A stretch of 64,000 nucleotides of DNA from Diplolepis rosae (lineage: Eukaryota > Arthropoda > Insecta > Hymenoptera > Diplolepididae): contig JAPYXD010000716.1 of assembly GCA_030998225.1 (NCBI GenBank), forward strand, positions 1,364,001 to 1,428,000, read 5' to 3'. Positions 1 through 11,909 of this stretch are shown in pieces. Made by a program: the position numbers and the translations under genes. Positions within the stretch are counted from its first letter, which is position 1. Each line of letters opens with the position of its first letter. The notes below the pieces were generated by a model. It was not told where the DNA came from. It was given only the letters and a program-made list of their open reading frames with translations, and did not search any database.

Positions 1-71
1 ACTGATGAATCCGTGAAAAGGCAAATCACTGATTCAATCAGTGAAAATTTGACTGATTCACATTTAGAGAG
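1..71 (+). mobile_element. Partial MITE, CTCTCTAAA family (right end only)
   Basis: This is the right-hand end of the MITE family that recurs across the window. It carries the CACTGATT/AATCAGTG short inverted motifs and ends in TTTAGAGAG followed by TA. The left part lies outside the window. Orientation follows the copies at 15287 and 43803, whose right ends read the same way. Confidence 0.8.
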
Positions 72-445
72 TAGATAAAAATGCACTTCAGACAGATTTT
101 TGACTCTAATTCGTAACTTGGAAGATATTTACGTCCAATAAGGTCAGGGCAACGACAAAGAGCCCTTATCGCTTTACACGGTGTCAATGGTGATGCGTAC
201 AGGTTGCATAATCCATAAGAAGTGCAAGCCAGGATAATATAGGTCTGAGCTCCGTGCCAGAAACGAAAATATCCGCCGATATCGCGAGCGTACGTTGTCC
301 CAAACCGCAACCCCGTTTGAGATTCGCTTGAGTTGAGCCAGGGCCAAATGTTGGATAATCGCAAAGGCCACTGTTCGATTACTACTCGAAATCAATCTTT
401 TGATTGAGTCCCCTTTAATTTCAAAAGAATGTAAATCAAACAATT
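72..445. other. Unique GC-richer stretch between two MITE copies
   Basis: This stretch is less AT-rich than its surroundings and lies between two oppositely oriented copies of the same MITE. Two overlapping minus-strand open frames (about 108 and 89 codons) cross it, but neither has a recognisable domain. They could be remnants of a broken coding exon, but I cannot assign one. Confidence 0.3.
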
Positions 446-447
446 TA

Positions 448-635
448 CTCTCTAAATCTGAATCAGTTAATTTTCACTGATTCATCAGTGAAAAAAATAT
501 TTTTCACTGTCAAATAAGTCAATTTTCACTGAAATAATCAGTGAAATTTGATTTACAATAACCTCTTTTTAGCTATCTGAATCAGTCAAATTTCACTGAT
601 AATCAGTAGATTTTGACTGATTCAAATTTAGAGAG
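448..635 (-). mobile_element. MITE, CTCTCTAAA family
   Basis: The ends are CTCTCTAAATCTGAATCAG and the inverted counterpart TTCAAATTTAGAGAG. TA dinucleotides flank both sides (446-447 and 636-637), consistent with a 2-bp target duplication. The internal CCTCTTTTTAGCTATCTGAA block is the reverse complement of the block in plus-oriented copies, so this copy is inverted relative to them. There is no coding capacity. Confidence 0.85.
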
Positions 636-637
636 TA

Positions 638-3600
638 CATTTTCTTTTCTCTTAAAACATTTTCTAGTTCCTGCAACAAAATGATTTTGTTGAATTTTCA
701 TCGAAACAAAATATATTTGTTGTTTTATAATGCATTTTTTGTTAGACTATCCACATCAGTCATTTTAATTGTAGAAAATGTCATTGTTTGCAAAAAGAAC
801 CCATACGATTTGAAGAACCTTAATGAAATTAGAGTTGAGCCACGTGTTCTGGACGTGACAATATGGATTGCCAAGATTGACGATCAGCAATATGAGATTT
901 AAAAGTTTTAACCACGAACCCATACTTGTGCCGAAACACGTGTGAAACAGAAACATGGAATCTGTAGCCGGGAATCGCTTTTAGAAAAAAGACACGTTTT
1001 GAGATAAAAGAATTTTTCATTTAGATCGAATGTATGAAAATGATTCAACTTAATTATCTAATTTATAAGATAAGACGTATTTTTTAAAAATTAATGCTAT
1101 TTCTTCTTGCAAAAGAATTGATTCATAGGAAAACATTTTTTTTAAACAAAGTCATTTTGTTATGGAGTATTTTGTTGCTTACATAGCAACTAAAATGGAT
1201 GAAAAATAATATTGAAAAGGGAATAAATGAAATAACATAAGGCTATTATTTTCAAATTATTATTTTAGATTAGAAACTGGTATTAGATTCTCCTTTGTTA
1301 TATTATATTGTGGTTTCTAATTCCAGGCTCTTTGTAATATTGAAAACTCGATTTTTCGCAGTTTGCACTCCGCGACTCGAGCTTCATGTTTCTTCTCCCT
1401 TTTTTTGTTAAAACCGGTTTTGTAACCGGGTTCATTGCAAGTACTATAAACGGGGTAGCTACTTGCAGGTTTACTCTTTTCAAAGACAGTTTTTGCTGGC
1501 AATTTTGTAGAAGGACGTATTCTGTTATTTTCTCTACAAAATAACTAGGCTGATAAACATATTCTTCTGGGGCAAACAAATTTTCTGTTGGGATAAAAAT
1601 ACGTTGTTCTTGCAACAAAATCATTTTACCACTACACAAGTCACAGAAAAGTAATATTCTAAAACCAACAATGATTATTTGTTAGATTAAAAATAATTGT
1701 TGTAAAAGTTAGGATCAAATAAAAAATACATTCATTAGCATAAAATCAGTTTTTTCACCTGAAATGTTAGTTACATAGACAATTACTGAAAACGAAAATA
1801 ACTATTATTTACCAGAATATCTTGCAAGGAAACCGGCATCAGGGAATAACAGGTAGACATTCCGTGAGTTTCCAAAATCGTGAAATTAATTCTCTCTGAA
1901 GGTTGAAGAACAATTGGACAGGTTTGCAAATCTCACGAGCATCAGGAAAAATCAGAGAAGTACTCTTAAAAAAAAATTATTTTTTAGCATTTAACTCAGT
2001 TTTTGGCATTTTAAGAACATTGTGTTTAGAGGACGAACAAATTTAAAATTTATAACTCATATGTAACTTGAAATTTTTTTTATTTTTAATTGCTGTTTAA
2101 TTGGAGTTGGATTTTTACGGAAGAGCTGTGAACTAGGAAGTGCTAACAACCGGAAAGTCGAATGGACACTGTCGTTCCAATTCTACGGAAGCTCTCTAGC
2201 TTGTTATATTAAATTAGCCTGCCAGGAGGTAAATTTCCCCACCAGAATCCAATGCAGTAGAAATCATTGTTTACGTTTCTAAAACTAGTGTTGGCACCTT
2301 TTTTTCTCTTGAATTAAATTATAAATTTCAAAAGTCTATATCCACACCCAAGATCTTAAAAACGATTAAATGTTTTGAAAAAGGAAAAAATATTGAAGTA
2401 ATATACGTTTTTATGGAGGAAAATAATGTCAGTAATATTTAAATTTGAGAAATAAATATTTGCAATTTAAATTTCGCGCTCTGGAGGTCAAGTTTTGATG
2501 TCAGACTGTGGCGCGAAATTTGAAATCCCCTAATTTAATTTTACTTGGAAGTTACAATTTGAATAAAATAGCACCTAATTATTGTTCAAATGATGTAATA
2601 ATTTCTATTTTTATTCCTAATTACAAAAAGATATCTAATTTTTAAAACCCTATTTGATTTAAGATCCGCAGCTACCGTCTTGTCTCACAAGGAAGACATT
2701 AATTGGCCCATAAAAGACACTTTGCTTCATTAAGGTCTTTAACGTACTACAAAATTACTCAAGAATAGCAATTATTTTTGAAATATTACAATTCAAGTCA
2801 TTTTAGTGACGCCGAGTACAATCAAGTCGCGTCAGTGTTGAGGAGCGATTAAAAACGCACGTACAAGGCGAACTGGTTCTGCACCAAATCTTTCAAAAAT
2901 CGTTCCATCCTGAATTGATTATTATATAGAATCTGAACATTAAGAATTTCCCTTTAATTTTTAAATGCAATGCACATTGATTGAAATTTGTTGGAAATTT
3001 TGTAGGATTTCCGGTCTTTGTTCGATAATGAGGAAATGTTGTTGATTTTATTTTCGAGGTAGGGCTATAATGATAAATCATTGAAGTTTCAAGTATTTTG
3101 AAGGGTCAAAAGTAAGAGCACATGATTAGATTTCTGACAATTTTCTCACGATTTCTCGGCAAATGGAGTGGAGTTCACATATGTTGGGGTCGAAATCCCC
3201 TTCGCAACATTTGGGTAATTTGATCCTTACTAGGGGGCCAACCTTGTCGTTTTAGTCCGGAAAATGATTCCACCCCTCTTAGCACTACTGCTTCGCCGGA
3301 CATTGAACTCATTAAAACACTTAATTTAACACTTATTTTTCAACTAATACAACTCATAGTTTAAGTTTATTTTATTCTGTAATTTTACCTCCCCTTTAAT
3401 TCAACTCCAACGTTTTTCGTCACTCAATTTTTATTTTAATATCCAATTATTTAACAGATATAATTAATTAGGTTTAATTCGATTTTATTGCATTTGGTGA
3501 AATATAATTGAACATGTTTTATTTTTTTTAAATCTTTTTTGGTAAAAATGTCAGGGATGGAAAACGGATGGGGTTGAATAATTACCCATTTTTCCTCTAT

Positions 3601-5344
3601 GACTCGATAAAATAAAATCAATCCAGGGGTGAATTAAATTTTTTTAAAAGGCAATTAAAATTTCACAATAAGCACTCCCGAATCAGAAAAATTACACCTC
3701 AGAAAGAGGGTCCGTCATCAAGGATGGTTGGACAGTCACTGATCGCGATGCGTGTGCGTTAATATAAGCACGAACTTTTGCATGCAGACTTGCAACCCGG
3801 TTCGCGAATTTGTAAGTGCGCACATACACGTTCACGTGATTGTGTTAGTTATGCGTGAGTATTACACGTGAAACAAATATTACATTTAGTCATACGCGAG
3901 GCTCGCACCAAATGAATAAATATTGCGCTTAATTGAAATCACCGGTATGCCATTGTTTCGCTTCGTCACCTACAACGCAATGCACTTCTAGTTCATCCAC
4001 GAAAATTAAACTTCAGGAAAAAATAGATAATGTAAGTAATTGTTGTTACCAGTATATTATTAATGATATTCGAAAAAATGGCCTTTTTGGTATTTTTTAA
4101 AAGATCTTTTTCGAAATAAACATTTTTCTAAAAATTAAAAAAAGTTTTTTTTACTCGATCCATAGTTTATTTAATAAAATAGGAATTATTTATTCGTTAA
4201 GAGATAGAGCAATATTGTTATCACATGAAATTTATTAAGTGAAAAAATTGCGAATAAATAGAAATTTCTTATAAATAATAAAAATTTCAATAGAATCTCA
4301 AATGATATTACTCTAATTAAAGAATTTTTTAAAATCATCACTTTACCATACATAAACAATTTTCAAGAACAATTTTATAGAATTTTTAAAAATTCTAATA
4401 TACAAATTGTTTTTGCACTTGACAACACTATTCAGCAAAAAATTTTAAACTCAGTTAAAGCGCCAACACCTATAACAACTTTAAACATAATTTTGACTTT
4501 AAAGAAGTACAAATTTTAGAACAGGTCTTGAAATGATTCATATACAATAAAATAATAATTCTATTAATTTAAGAACAGATATTGAAAATTTAAGTGACAT
4601 ATATTTTAATATTATTTAATTATACAAATAATTTTAAAACTTTTAATTGAATTTTAAAAAATTTTCCCGCCTTATATTTTTATAATAAATCTTAACCTAA
4701 CATCTCTCTTATAAATAATATCTTATAAATTTAATATAAAAACTATAATTATTTCTAATTCTTTCTATCTATTTTTGCCTGAGGTCTAATTTTTGTGGAT
4801 GAACTACCTTAATAAACTTGTAAGAAAATTATTTCAAACTATGGAACACCCTATTGGGCCCCGATTTGTGCCACGGCAAAATTTTTATACGGGTAGTTAT
4901 TTCGGCAACAATTATTAGTGAAATTTAGGGACTTAATTTGGATAAAACAAAAAATATTCAATGAAAATTTGTAAAGAGAAATCATGGGTTGCCTTTTAAT
5001 TCTTTTGTACAAATTTTGATTCTTGGGTGTTGAATTTTTAATATTATAAAGTTTGTTATGATAGTAACGAAAAATTTGGTCCTGATCTGGCTTTAGATAT
5101 TTTTTCTTGTTTGTAAAAGAAAAACTAGGAAAAGTTCATTTTTGGGTATGACAAACTGGACCCGATCAAGGTAGACAAATATTATGGCACTACCAAGGTC
5201 CAAAAAAGTTTTCCTGAATAATAAAAAGAAACTAATTCCATGTTAGCCTAGTTGGAATTATTGGACGGAAATAAAAGATTGTTCTCTCATGAAAGACTGA
5301 CTAGTATCTGAATAGCATCTGTCTAGACCGTCTGAGGAAATTCA
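638..5344. other. AT-rich non-coding stretch, no gene recognised
   Basis: This is long A+T-rich sequence with only short chance open frames. Two slightly GC-richer patches (about 3170-3320 and 3690-4010) interrupt it. The second contains several CACGTG-like and ACACG motifs. No repeat family was recognised here. It is probably intergenic or intronic. Confidence 0.5.
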
Positions 5345-5346
5345 TA

Positions 5347-6930
5347 CACTGAGAAAAAAGATTTGATTGAATCAAAAAAATTATTTATTTGAAACACTTT
5401 CTTTGATGTAAAGAAATGTTTTGTTTTAATGAAACAAAATTTGTTTGATTCAAACAAAATATCTTTAGACCAAATAAATATTTGTTCGAATCAAATAAAT
5501 TTCTGCCTTAAATCAAACAAATTATATCTTTGATCATATATCAATGCATTAATTTCTTTGTTTTGAAGAAAAATTAATTTGATTCAAACAGATATTTATT
5601 TGGTTCAAAGATATTTTGTTTGAATCAAACAAATTTCATTTAATTTAAACAAATCATTTCTTTAAATCAAAGAAAGTCGTTCGAACAAATTTTTTTTTTG
5701 ATTCAATCAAATCTTTTTTCTTAGTGTAACAGTATTAGTCAAGCTCACACTCAGAAAAAATATTTGATTGAATCAAAAAAATTATTTATTTGAAACACTT
5801 TCTTTGATGTAAAGAAATGTTTTGTTTTAATGAAACAAAATTTGTTTGATTCAAACAAAATATCTTTGGACCAAATAAATATTTGTTCGAATCAAATAAA
5901 TTTCTGCCTTAAATCAAACAAATTGTATCTTTGACTATATGTCAATGCATTAATTTCTTTGTTTTGAAGAAAAATTAATTTGATTCAAAGATATTTTGTT
6001 TGAATCAAACAAATTTTGTTTCATTTAAAGAAATCATTTCTTTAAATCAAAGAAAGTCGTTCGAACAAATTTTTTTTTTGATTCAATCAAATCTTTTTTC
6101 TCAGTGTAACAGTATTAGTCAAGCTCACACTCAGAAAAAATATTTGATTGAATCAAAAAAATTATTTATTTGAAACACTTTCTTTGATGTAAAGAAATGT
6201 TTTGTTTTAATGAAACAAAATTTGTTTGATTCAAACAAAATATCTTTGAACCAAATAAATATTTGTTCGAATCAAATAAATTTCTGCCTTAAATCAAACA
6301 AATTATATCTTTGATCATATATCAATGCATTAATTTCTTTGTTTTGAAGAAAAATTAATTTGATTCAAACAGATATTTATTTGGTTCAAAGATATTTTGT
6401 TTGAATCAAATAAATTTCATTTAATTTAAACAAATCATTTTTTTAAATCAAAGAAAGTCGTTCAAACAAATTATTTTTTTCAATTCAATCAAATCTTTTT
6501 TCTCAGTGTAACAGTATTAGTCAAGCTCACACTCAGAAAAAATATTTGATTGAATCAAAAAAATTATTTATTTGAAACACTTTCTTTGATGTAAAGAAAT
6601 GTTTTGTTTTAATGAAACAAAATTTGTTTGATTCAAACAAAATATCTTTGAACCAAATAAATATTTGTTCGAATCAAATAAATTTCTGCCTTAAATCAAA
6701 CAAATTATATCTTTGAGCATATGTCAATGCATTAATTTCTTTGTTTTGAAGAAAAATTAATTTGATTCAAACAAATATTTATTTGGTTCAAAGATATTTT
6801 GTTTGAATCAAACAAATTTAATTTAATTTAAAAAAATCATTTCTTTAAATCAAAGAAAGTCGTTCGAACAAATTTTTTTTTTCGATTCAATCAAATCTTT
6901 TTTCTCAGTGTAACAGTATTAGTCAAGCTC
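5347..6930. repeat. Four tandem copies of a foldback MITE plus 21-bp linker
   Basis: The four units lie at 5347-5726, 5748-6106, 6128-6508 and 6530-6910. Each starts CACTGAG or CACTCAG followed by an A-run and TTTGATTGAATCAAA, and ends with the inverted version closing in CTTAGTG or CTCAGTG. The units are separated by the same 21-bp linker beginning TAACAGTATTAGTCAAGC, also present once after unit 4. Unit 1 is flanked by TA. Unit 2 lacks about 22 bp present in the others. Inside each unit, short TTTGATTC/GAATCAAA inverted motifs recur. The repeated linker indicates tandem duplication of one insertion plus flank, not four insertions. Confidence 0.9.
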
Positions 6931-7837
6931 CAGGATGGTAATCTTAATGTTAAACTTTGTTAATATTATCACTTCAATGTAGAAGATTGAAATTTTCAAA
7001 TAGGATTATATAAAATTTTGTTGGATTCAGAAAAAATAGAAAAATACATATTAAAAATAATCAAACTTTGGTTTTCTAAATATCGGTTTTTCGGATACCT
7101 ACATTCCAAATATCTAGTTAAATCATAATATTTATAGAAATCTAGCTGCAGACCTCATAAATTTAAAACGTTTAACCTTGTAGTGCGAAACAAAGAAAAC
7201 GAACTACATAAAATCTAATTATAAAATTAGTTAAGAGCAAGTATTTTTACTATTGTAATATTTTTGATTTATTTTGGTAGGATTATTTTTGATGTCATCG
7301 TGAAGTTGAGTTTATATTTAGCTTGTTTAGATCTCATAATAATTAGTTTATAGGTAGATATGTGTACATTGTATTCATTTAGGTGGTATAATTGATTATC
7401 AACTTGACTTGTTAAGGTAGCCACTAGAAAATATTAATTATTATCACCACAAACACGTATCTTGTGGAGGCACTTGATATACTAAGTAACTTTATACCAC
7501 AACTCTATCACGCATGCGCATAATTCAACAAGATTCCTCCTGACATGAAATCTTGTTTCGAGGGAATATAAATACCTCTAGAATTAATCTCTTCTCGCAA
7601 AAAAGACACAGATAAGAAGAGATAAAAATTCTTGTACAAAAGCTCAATTATCTCGAAGCTAAACAGGATTTTGGGAAAATTTATTTTATCCATCTACCAA
7701 AATATGACTGGCCAATGGGCCCAGGCCATGTAAACAACAACGTGAAAACTGATTTTTGAGAAGTTTTCTGTTTTTCTAATATATCATTTTTTTACGGTAT
7801 TAATACCACTAAACCCAGATGGAAAAATTGATATTCC
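6931..7837. other. AT-rich non-coding stretch
   Basis: I see no gene or clear repeat here. The only open frames are around 60 codons and have no recognisable motif. Confidence 0.5.
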
Positions 7838-7839
7838 TG

Positions 7840-8059
7840 CTCTCTAAATTTGAATCAGTCACAATCTACTGATTATCAGTGAAATTTGACTGATTCAAAT
7901 AGCTTAAAAGAGGTTACGGTAAATCAGTCAAATTTCACTGATTATTTCAGTGAAAATTAACTGATTTAACAATGAAAAATATTTGTTCACTGATGAATCA
8001 GTGAAAAGGCAAATCACTGATTCAATCAGTGAAAATTTGACTGTTTCAGATTTAGAGAG
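7840..8059 (+). mobile_element. MITE, CTCTCTAAA family, flanked by TG
   Basis: A complete copy with inverted ends CTCTCTAAATTTGAATCAGT and TTCAGATTTAGAGAG. The flanking dinucleotides are TG on both sides (7838-7839 and 8060-8061), not TA as at most copies. The interior has the family's AAGAGGTTAC block and several CACTGATT/AATCAGTG motifs. Confidence 0.85.
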
Positions 8060-8108
8060 TGGATATCATTTTTTCAGACTCTATATCCACCAATTATAGA
8101 AAATCCTA

Positions 8109-8303
8109 CTCTCTAAATCTGAATCCGAATCTGAATTACTTCAGCAAAAATTAACTGATTCACCAGTGAAAAATATTTTGCACTGATTCGATCAGTGCAA
8201 ATTAACTGATTTAACAGTGAAAATATTTTTTCACTGGTAAATCAGTGAAAATGCAATTCACTGATTCAATTAATGAAAATTTGACTGATTCGGATTTATA
8301 GAG
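8109..8303 (+). mobile_element. Degenerate MITE, CTCTCTAAA family
   Basis: A diverged copy about 50 bp after the previous one. The left end is TACTCTCTAAATCTGAATC, and the right end has decayed to GGATTTATAGAG followed by AA, so no intact target duplication remains. The AAGAGGTTAC block is absent. Confidence 0.7.
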
Positions 8304-9516
8304 AAAATTATCCGTCGTAACTTTTGTTAAAAAATTAAGTTTTTCCAAGACTGGATAGTATTTCTATTTAAAAGTTATTCAGAGTAGATATGCAACTCTT
8401 TACATCTTTTATTATGATCTGAGAGAATTTATATAAATATTTTGACAAAAATGACGTGTATTATTTTCATTCAGAAACGAATTGAATGTAATAGAAAAGT
8501 ACATATGTTAGATCCTATAAAATGTTTCAGGCAGCGAGGAGTTATAAATTTATGTTTTTGTAAGAAGTCTCATTTATTCGAGCTCTCCCTGTACTTTGAG
8601 TTAAGAATTGAATTTTTCGTTTGGCGCAGCCCACGCAGAGCGCATGAGACGTTTCAGGGACGTACTAACGACCTTAGACTGGCCTTGAGGGGCTCAAAAG
8701 CTCCTTTCAGAAAACGCGAAATAGAAATTATCATCAAGTCGCAGATAAAGGCTCTCAGGACCTTAAAATTTAAAAGGAGAAGAATATATAATGGAGCTTT
8801 GTACACATATAAACTTCAAATAGAAAGAACCTCCTCTTTTTATGGTTTGAATTTATATACCACCTCCATTTTCAGAATTAAAAATTTTATATGAAAAGAA
8901 AAAATAAAAAATTTATAAAACATGTTTATTTATTTTCTATATAAATGTATAAAAAGATAATAAACATTTTTGCTGCAAAGATATACTTGACCAAGTTACA
9001 GTTTTAATACCTGGAGGGCACTTATAACTGCTATGAAAGACTATTTTCGCGCCGAGGATGTCACGCAGACGCAATAAATACACGTTTGTCTGAAACTCGT
9101 TTTCATACCCAAGGAGAAGAAAGTATAATCACGCACATCCTGAAACGTGTATGAACTACGTATGCTAACTATGGAGATGAAAACTGACCACCTCATCCAA
9201 AACACGTGTAAGGAAAGATCACAACAAAAAAAATCGAATTCATTTGACATTGGACATGAATAACAAAATGAATATTATGTCCAGGTGATAATTATCTCCT
9301 GAAATGTAATAAGACACATGAGTGTCATGAAAATTTTGCCTCATTAAAAGATCATATGGTAAACATCAATGATTTGAAAAATGTTGGAAACCTTGAAGGA
9401 AACATAATTTTTAAGGTTGTTGCACTTTCCCGAAGCGAAAATATTTCCTATTCAGGCCCAAACTAGTCCTTCTAGAGAAAATTAGTACATTTTTCCATCG
9501 TAGAAGACTAGATTTA
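8304..9516. other. Non-coding stretch with one 150-codon open frame
   Basis: This holds a plus-strand open frame at 8442-8894 that begins with ATG and is rich in basic residues towards its end. It has no recognisable domain, signal peptide or membrane segment. No convincing splice sites or repeat context support it as a gene, so I treat it as chance. Confidence 0.4.
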
Positions 9517-9518
9517 TA

Positions 9519-9789
9519 CTCTCTAAATATAAATCAGTCGAAATCTACTGATTATCAGTGAAATTTGACTGATTCAAATAGCTAAAAAGAGGTCACTGTA
9601 AATCTGTCAAATTCCACTGATTGCTTCAGTGAAAATTAACTGATTTAACAGTAAAAATATTTTTTCCACTGATTCAATTAGTGATTGGCAACTAATTTAA
9701 CAGTGAATTTTTTTTTTAATTGGTGAATCAGTGAAAAGGCAAATCACTGATTCCATCAGTAAAAATTTGATTAATTCAGATTTATAGAG
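9519..9789 (+). mobile_element. MITE, CTCTCTAAA family, first of an abutting pair
   Basis: The left end is CTCTCTAAATATAAATCAG and the right end GATTTATAGAG. TA flanks both sides (9517-9518 and 9790-9791). The second TA is also the left flank of the next copy. It is longer than its neighbour because it has extra AACTGATTTAACAGTG-type subunits. Confidence 0.85.
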
Positions 9790-9791
9790 TA

Positions 9792-10005
9792 CTCTCTAAA
9801 TTTGAATCAGTCAAAATCTACTGATTATCAGTGAAATTTGACTGATTCAAATAGCTAAAAAGAGGTTACCGTAAATCAGTCAAATTTCACTGATTATTTC
9901 AGTGAAAATTGACTGATTTGACAGTGAATTTTTTTTTTTAACTGTTGAATTAGTGAAAATTAACTGATTTAACAGTGAAAATTTGACTGATTCAGATTTA
10001 GAGAG
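9792..10005 (+). mobile_element. MITE, CTCTCTAAA family, second of an abutting pair
   Basis: A complete copy from CTCTCTAAATTTGAATCAG to TTCAGATTTAGAGAG, flanked by TA at 9790-9791 (shared with the preceding copy) and 10006-10007. Both copies lie in the same orientation. Confidence 0.85.
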
Positions 10006-10007
10006 TA

Positions 10008-10919
10008 GACACCTTTCTACAATCATGCAGAGTGAATTCAGTTTTGTCGCGTTAGCTAAGATTTAACCTCGACCTTAAGGGACACTAATTATTACTCGAT
10101 TCCGGAATCCCGCTATATGCTAGAATTATGTTTCCGGTCCCATGTTTTGATTTTATCCACCCCGGAAAAGTAACATTTCCGGGTCACTGGGTCGCCAAGT
10201 ACCTCTGAGTATTCATTAAATAAAACAAATTAAATTTTTAAAAACCGTTATCTTACCGCCTAATGGAGTGAAAAGTAATTCAACAGTCACAGATTCACTT
10301 ACCTGAAACACAAAAGAACAAATTTTGTTAATATGAATAAATAATCCAATTGTAATTACAAGGAATTGGAAATGATTCCAGAGGATTGTGTGGAATCACA
10401 CGGATTGCAGAACATTACCAGAGATTATAAAAATTGCAACAGATTACACGGTGTAAGAATTACAAATATTTCAAAAGTTTGCAGACTTTTTGAAAGATTG
10501 AAAAGATTCCAAAAGATTACTAGAGATTATAAGAGATAACATGAGCTCACACAAGTTTCCAAGAGATCAGATAGGGATTTTAAGGGATTCCAGGAGAATT
10601 ACATGTGTTTACATGTGATTTTATAAAGATAACATATTATTACCAAGAGGTTACAAAATTAGAGGAAATAACACGAAATAATGAATAAAAATAGAATGAT
10701 ATTATAAAAATTGTTTTAAAATGTATAATAAGAATTATTATTATTATTATATAATAGAATGATTGATGCAGACAGATATTTTTAGTAGATTAGTTGAATA
10801 AATAAACAAAAAACAATTTTTTTTTTGCGTATAAAATCGGATTGAAAAGAGCCTCAACGTGTATTAACTCATGTCAGTAAATGCAGTTTGAAAACGTATG
10901 TTCCCGAGACAAACATATA

Positions 10920-10958
<39 letters not shown>

Positions 10959-11198
10959 GCAGTACATGACCTAACCGGATCGATCGGCTCCATATAACTC
11001 GAATGCTACTATCACTTGCATCCCCAACTCTGTTTATATATATCTAAAAAACTGCCTAATATATACATACGTCTATTATTACTAAAAATGAAAAAATCAA
11101 ATATTGCCATATGAGTTTTCAAGCTCTATTCTGACCACTTCCAATAAATCTGTAAATAATACTAAATTGTATTCAATTTTATAAGAAACTCTTTTCCT
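10008..11198. other. Non-coding stretch with a degenerate AGATTACA-like region
   Basis: No gene is seen. Between about 10360 and 10690 the sequence repeats a loose motif of the form AGAGATTANAAGATT with frequent GATTCC and ATTACA words. This is probably an old decayed tandem repeat. Confidence 0.45.
10913..10958. repeat. TA/CATA microsatellite
   Basis: A run of ACATACATATATACATA passes into a pure (TA)n tract of about 23 bp. It is a simple sequence repeat and probably length-polymorphic. Confidence 0.9.
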
Positions 11199-11200
11199 TG

Positions 11201-11907
11201 CTCTCTAAACCTGAATCAGTGAAATAGTAACTGATTATATCAGTGAAAATATATCAACTGATGAATCAGTGCCCTGCTTTGATTTCACTGAGGAATCAGT
11301 GAATGCGTCACGGTAACATAACTTCTGAATTCGCGAATTCAAAACTTTCATCTACACTTTACTGATTTATCGTCCCTTAAAAACAATAATAATTACGTAA
11401 TTCCGTTTTAGTGTTGTTTAGAGTACTCTCTCAATATGAATCAGTCAAAATCTACTGATTATCAGTGAAATTTGACTGATTCAAATAGCTAAAAAGAGGT
11501 TACTGTAAATCAGTAAAATTCAACTGATTGCTTTAGTGAAAATTAACTGATTTAACAGTGGGAATATTTTTCCACTGTTTCAATCAGTGATAATCAACTG
11601 ATTAAACAGTGAAATATATTTTTTCACTGGAAAATCAGTGAAAAGGCAAATCAGTGATTCAATCAGTGAAAATTTGATTGATTCAGATTTAGAGAGTAAA
11701 ATGAACGAGTTTATCGATCGTTAAAATATATTGCTGGTTTTGTTACTCCCACCTGAAGCTTGCACTGATTCAATAAGTGAGTTCAATCTATTTCACTAGT
11801 TTTATCAGTCGAATTTCATTGATTCTCAGTGAAAGACTTATAGCTGCTACCATCAGTGAATAGTCACTGCGAAATCAGTGACCGTTCACTGATTCAGGTT
11901 TAGAGAG
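11201..11907 (+). mobile_element. Outer element of a nested pair, CTCTCTAAA ends, flanked by TG
   Basis: The left end CTCTCTAAACCTGAATCAGT pairs with the right end ACTGATTCAGGTTTAGAGAG. TG flanks both sides (11199-11200 and 11908-11909). The interior differs from the common family copies and looks like a longer relative or subfamily. It is interrupted by a complete common copy at 11426-11695. Without that insert and one TA the outer element would be about 435 bp. Confidence 0.8.
11426..11695 (+). mobile_element. MITE, CTCTCTAAA family, nested in another element
   Basis: A complete copy (left end CTCTCTCAATATGAATCAG, right end TTCAGATTTAGAGAG) with flanking TA at 11424-11425 and 11696-11697. 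It sits inside the element spanning 11201-11907 and therefore inserted later. Confidence 0.85.
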
Positions 11908-11909
11908 TG

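Noticed and set aside
8442..8894. 150-codon plus-strand open frame
   Set aside because: No recognisable domain, AT-rich codons, no splice or promoter support. It could be chance at this length.
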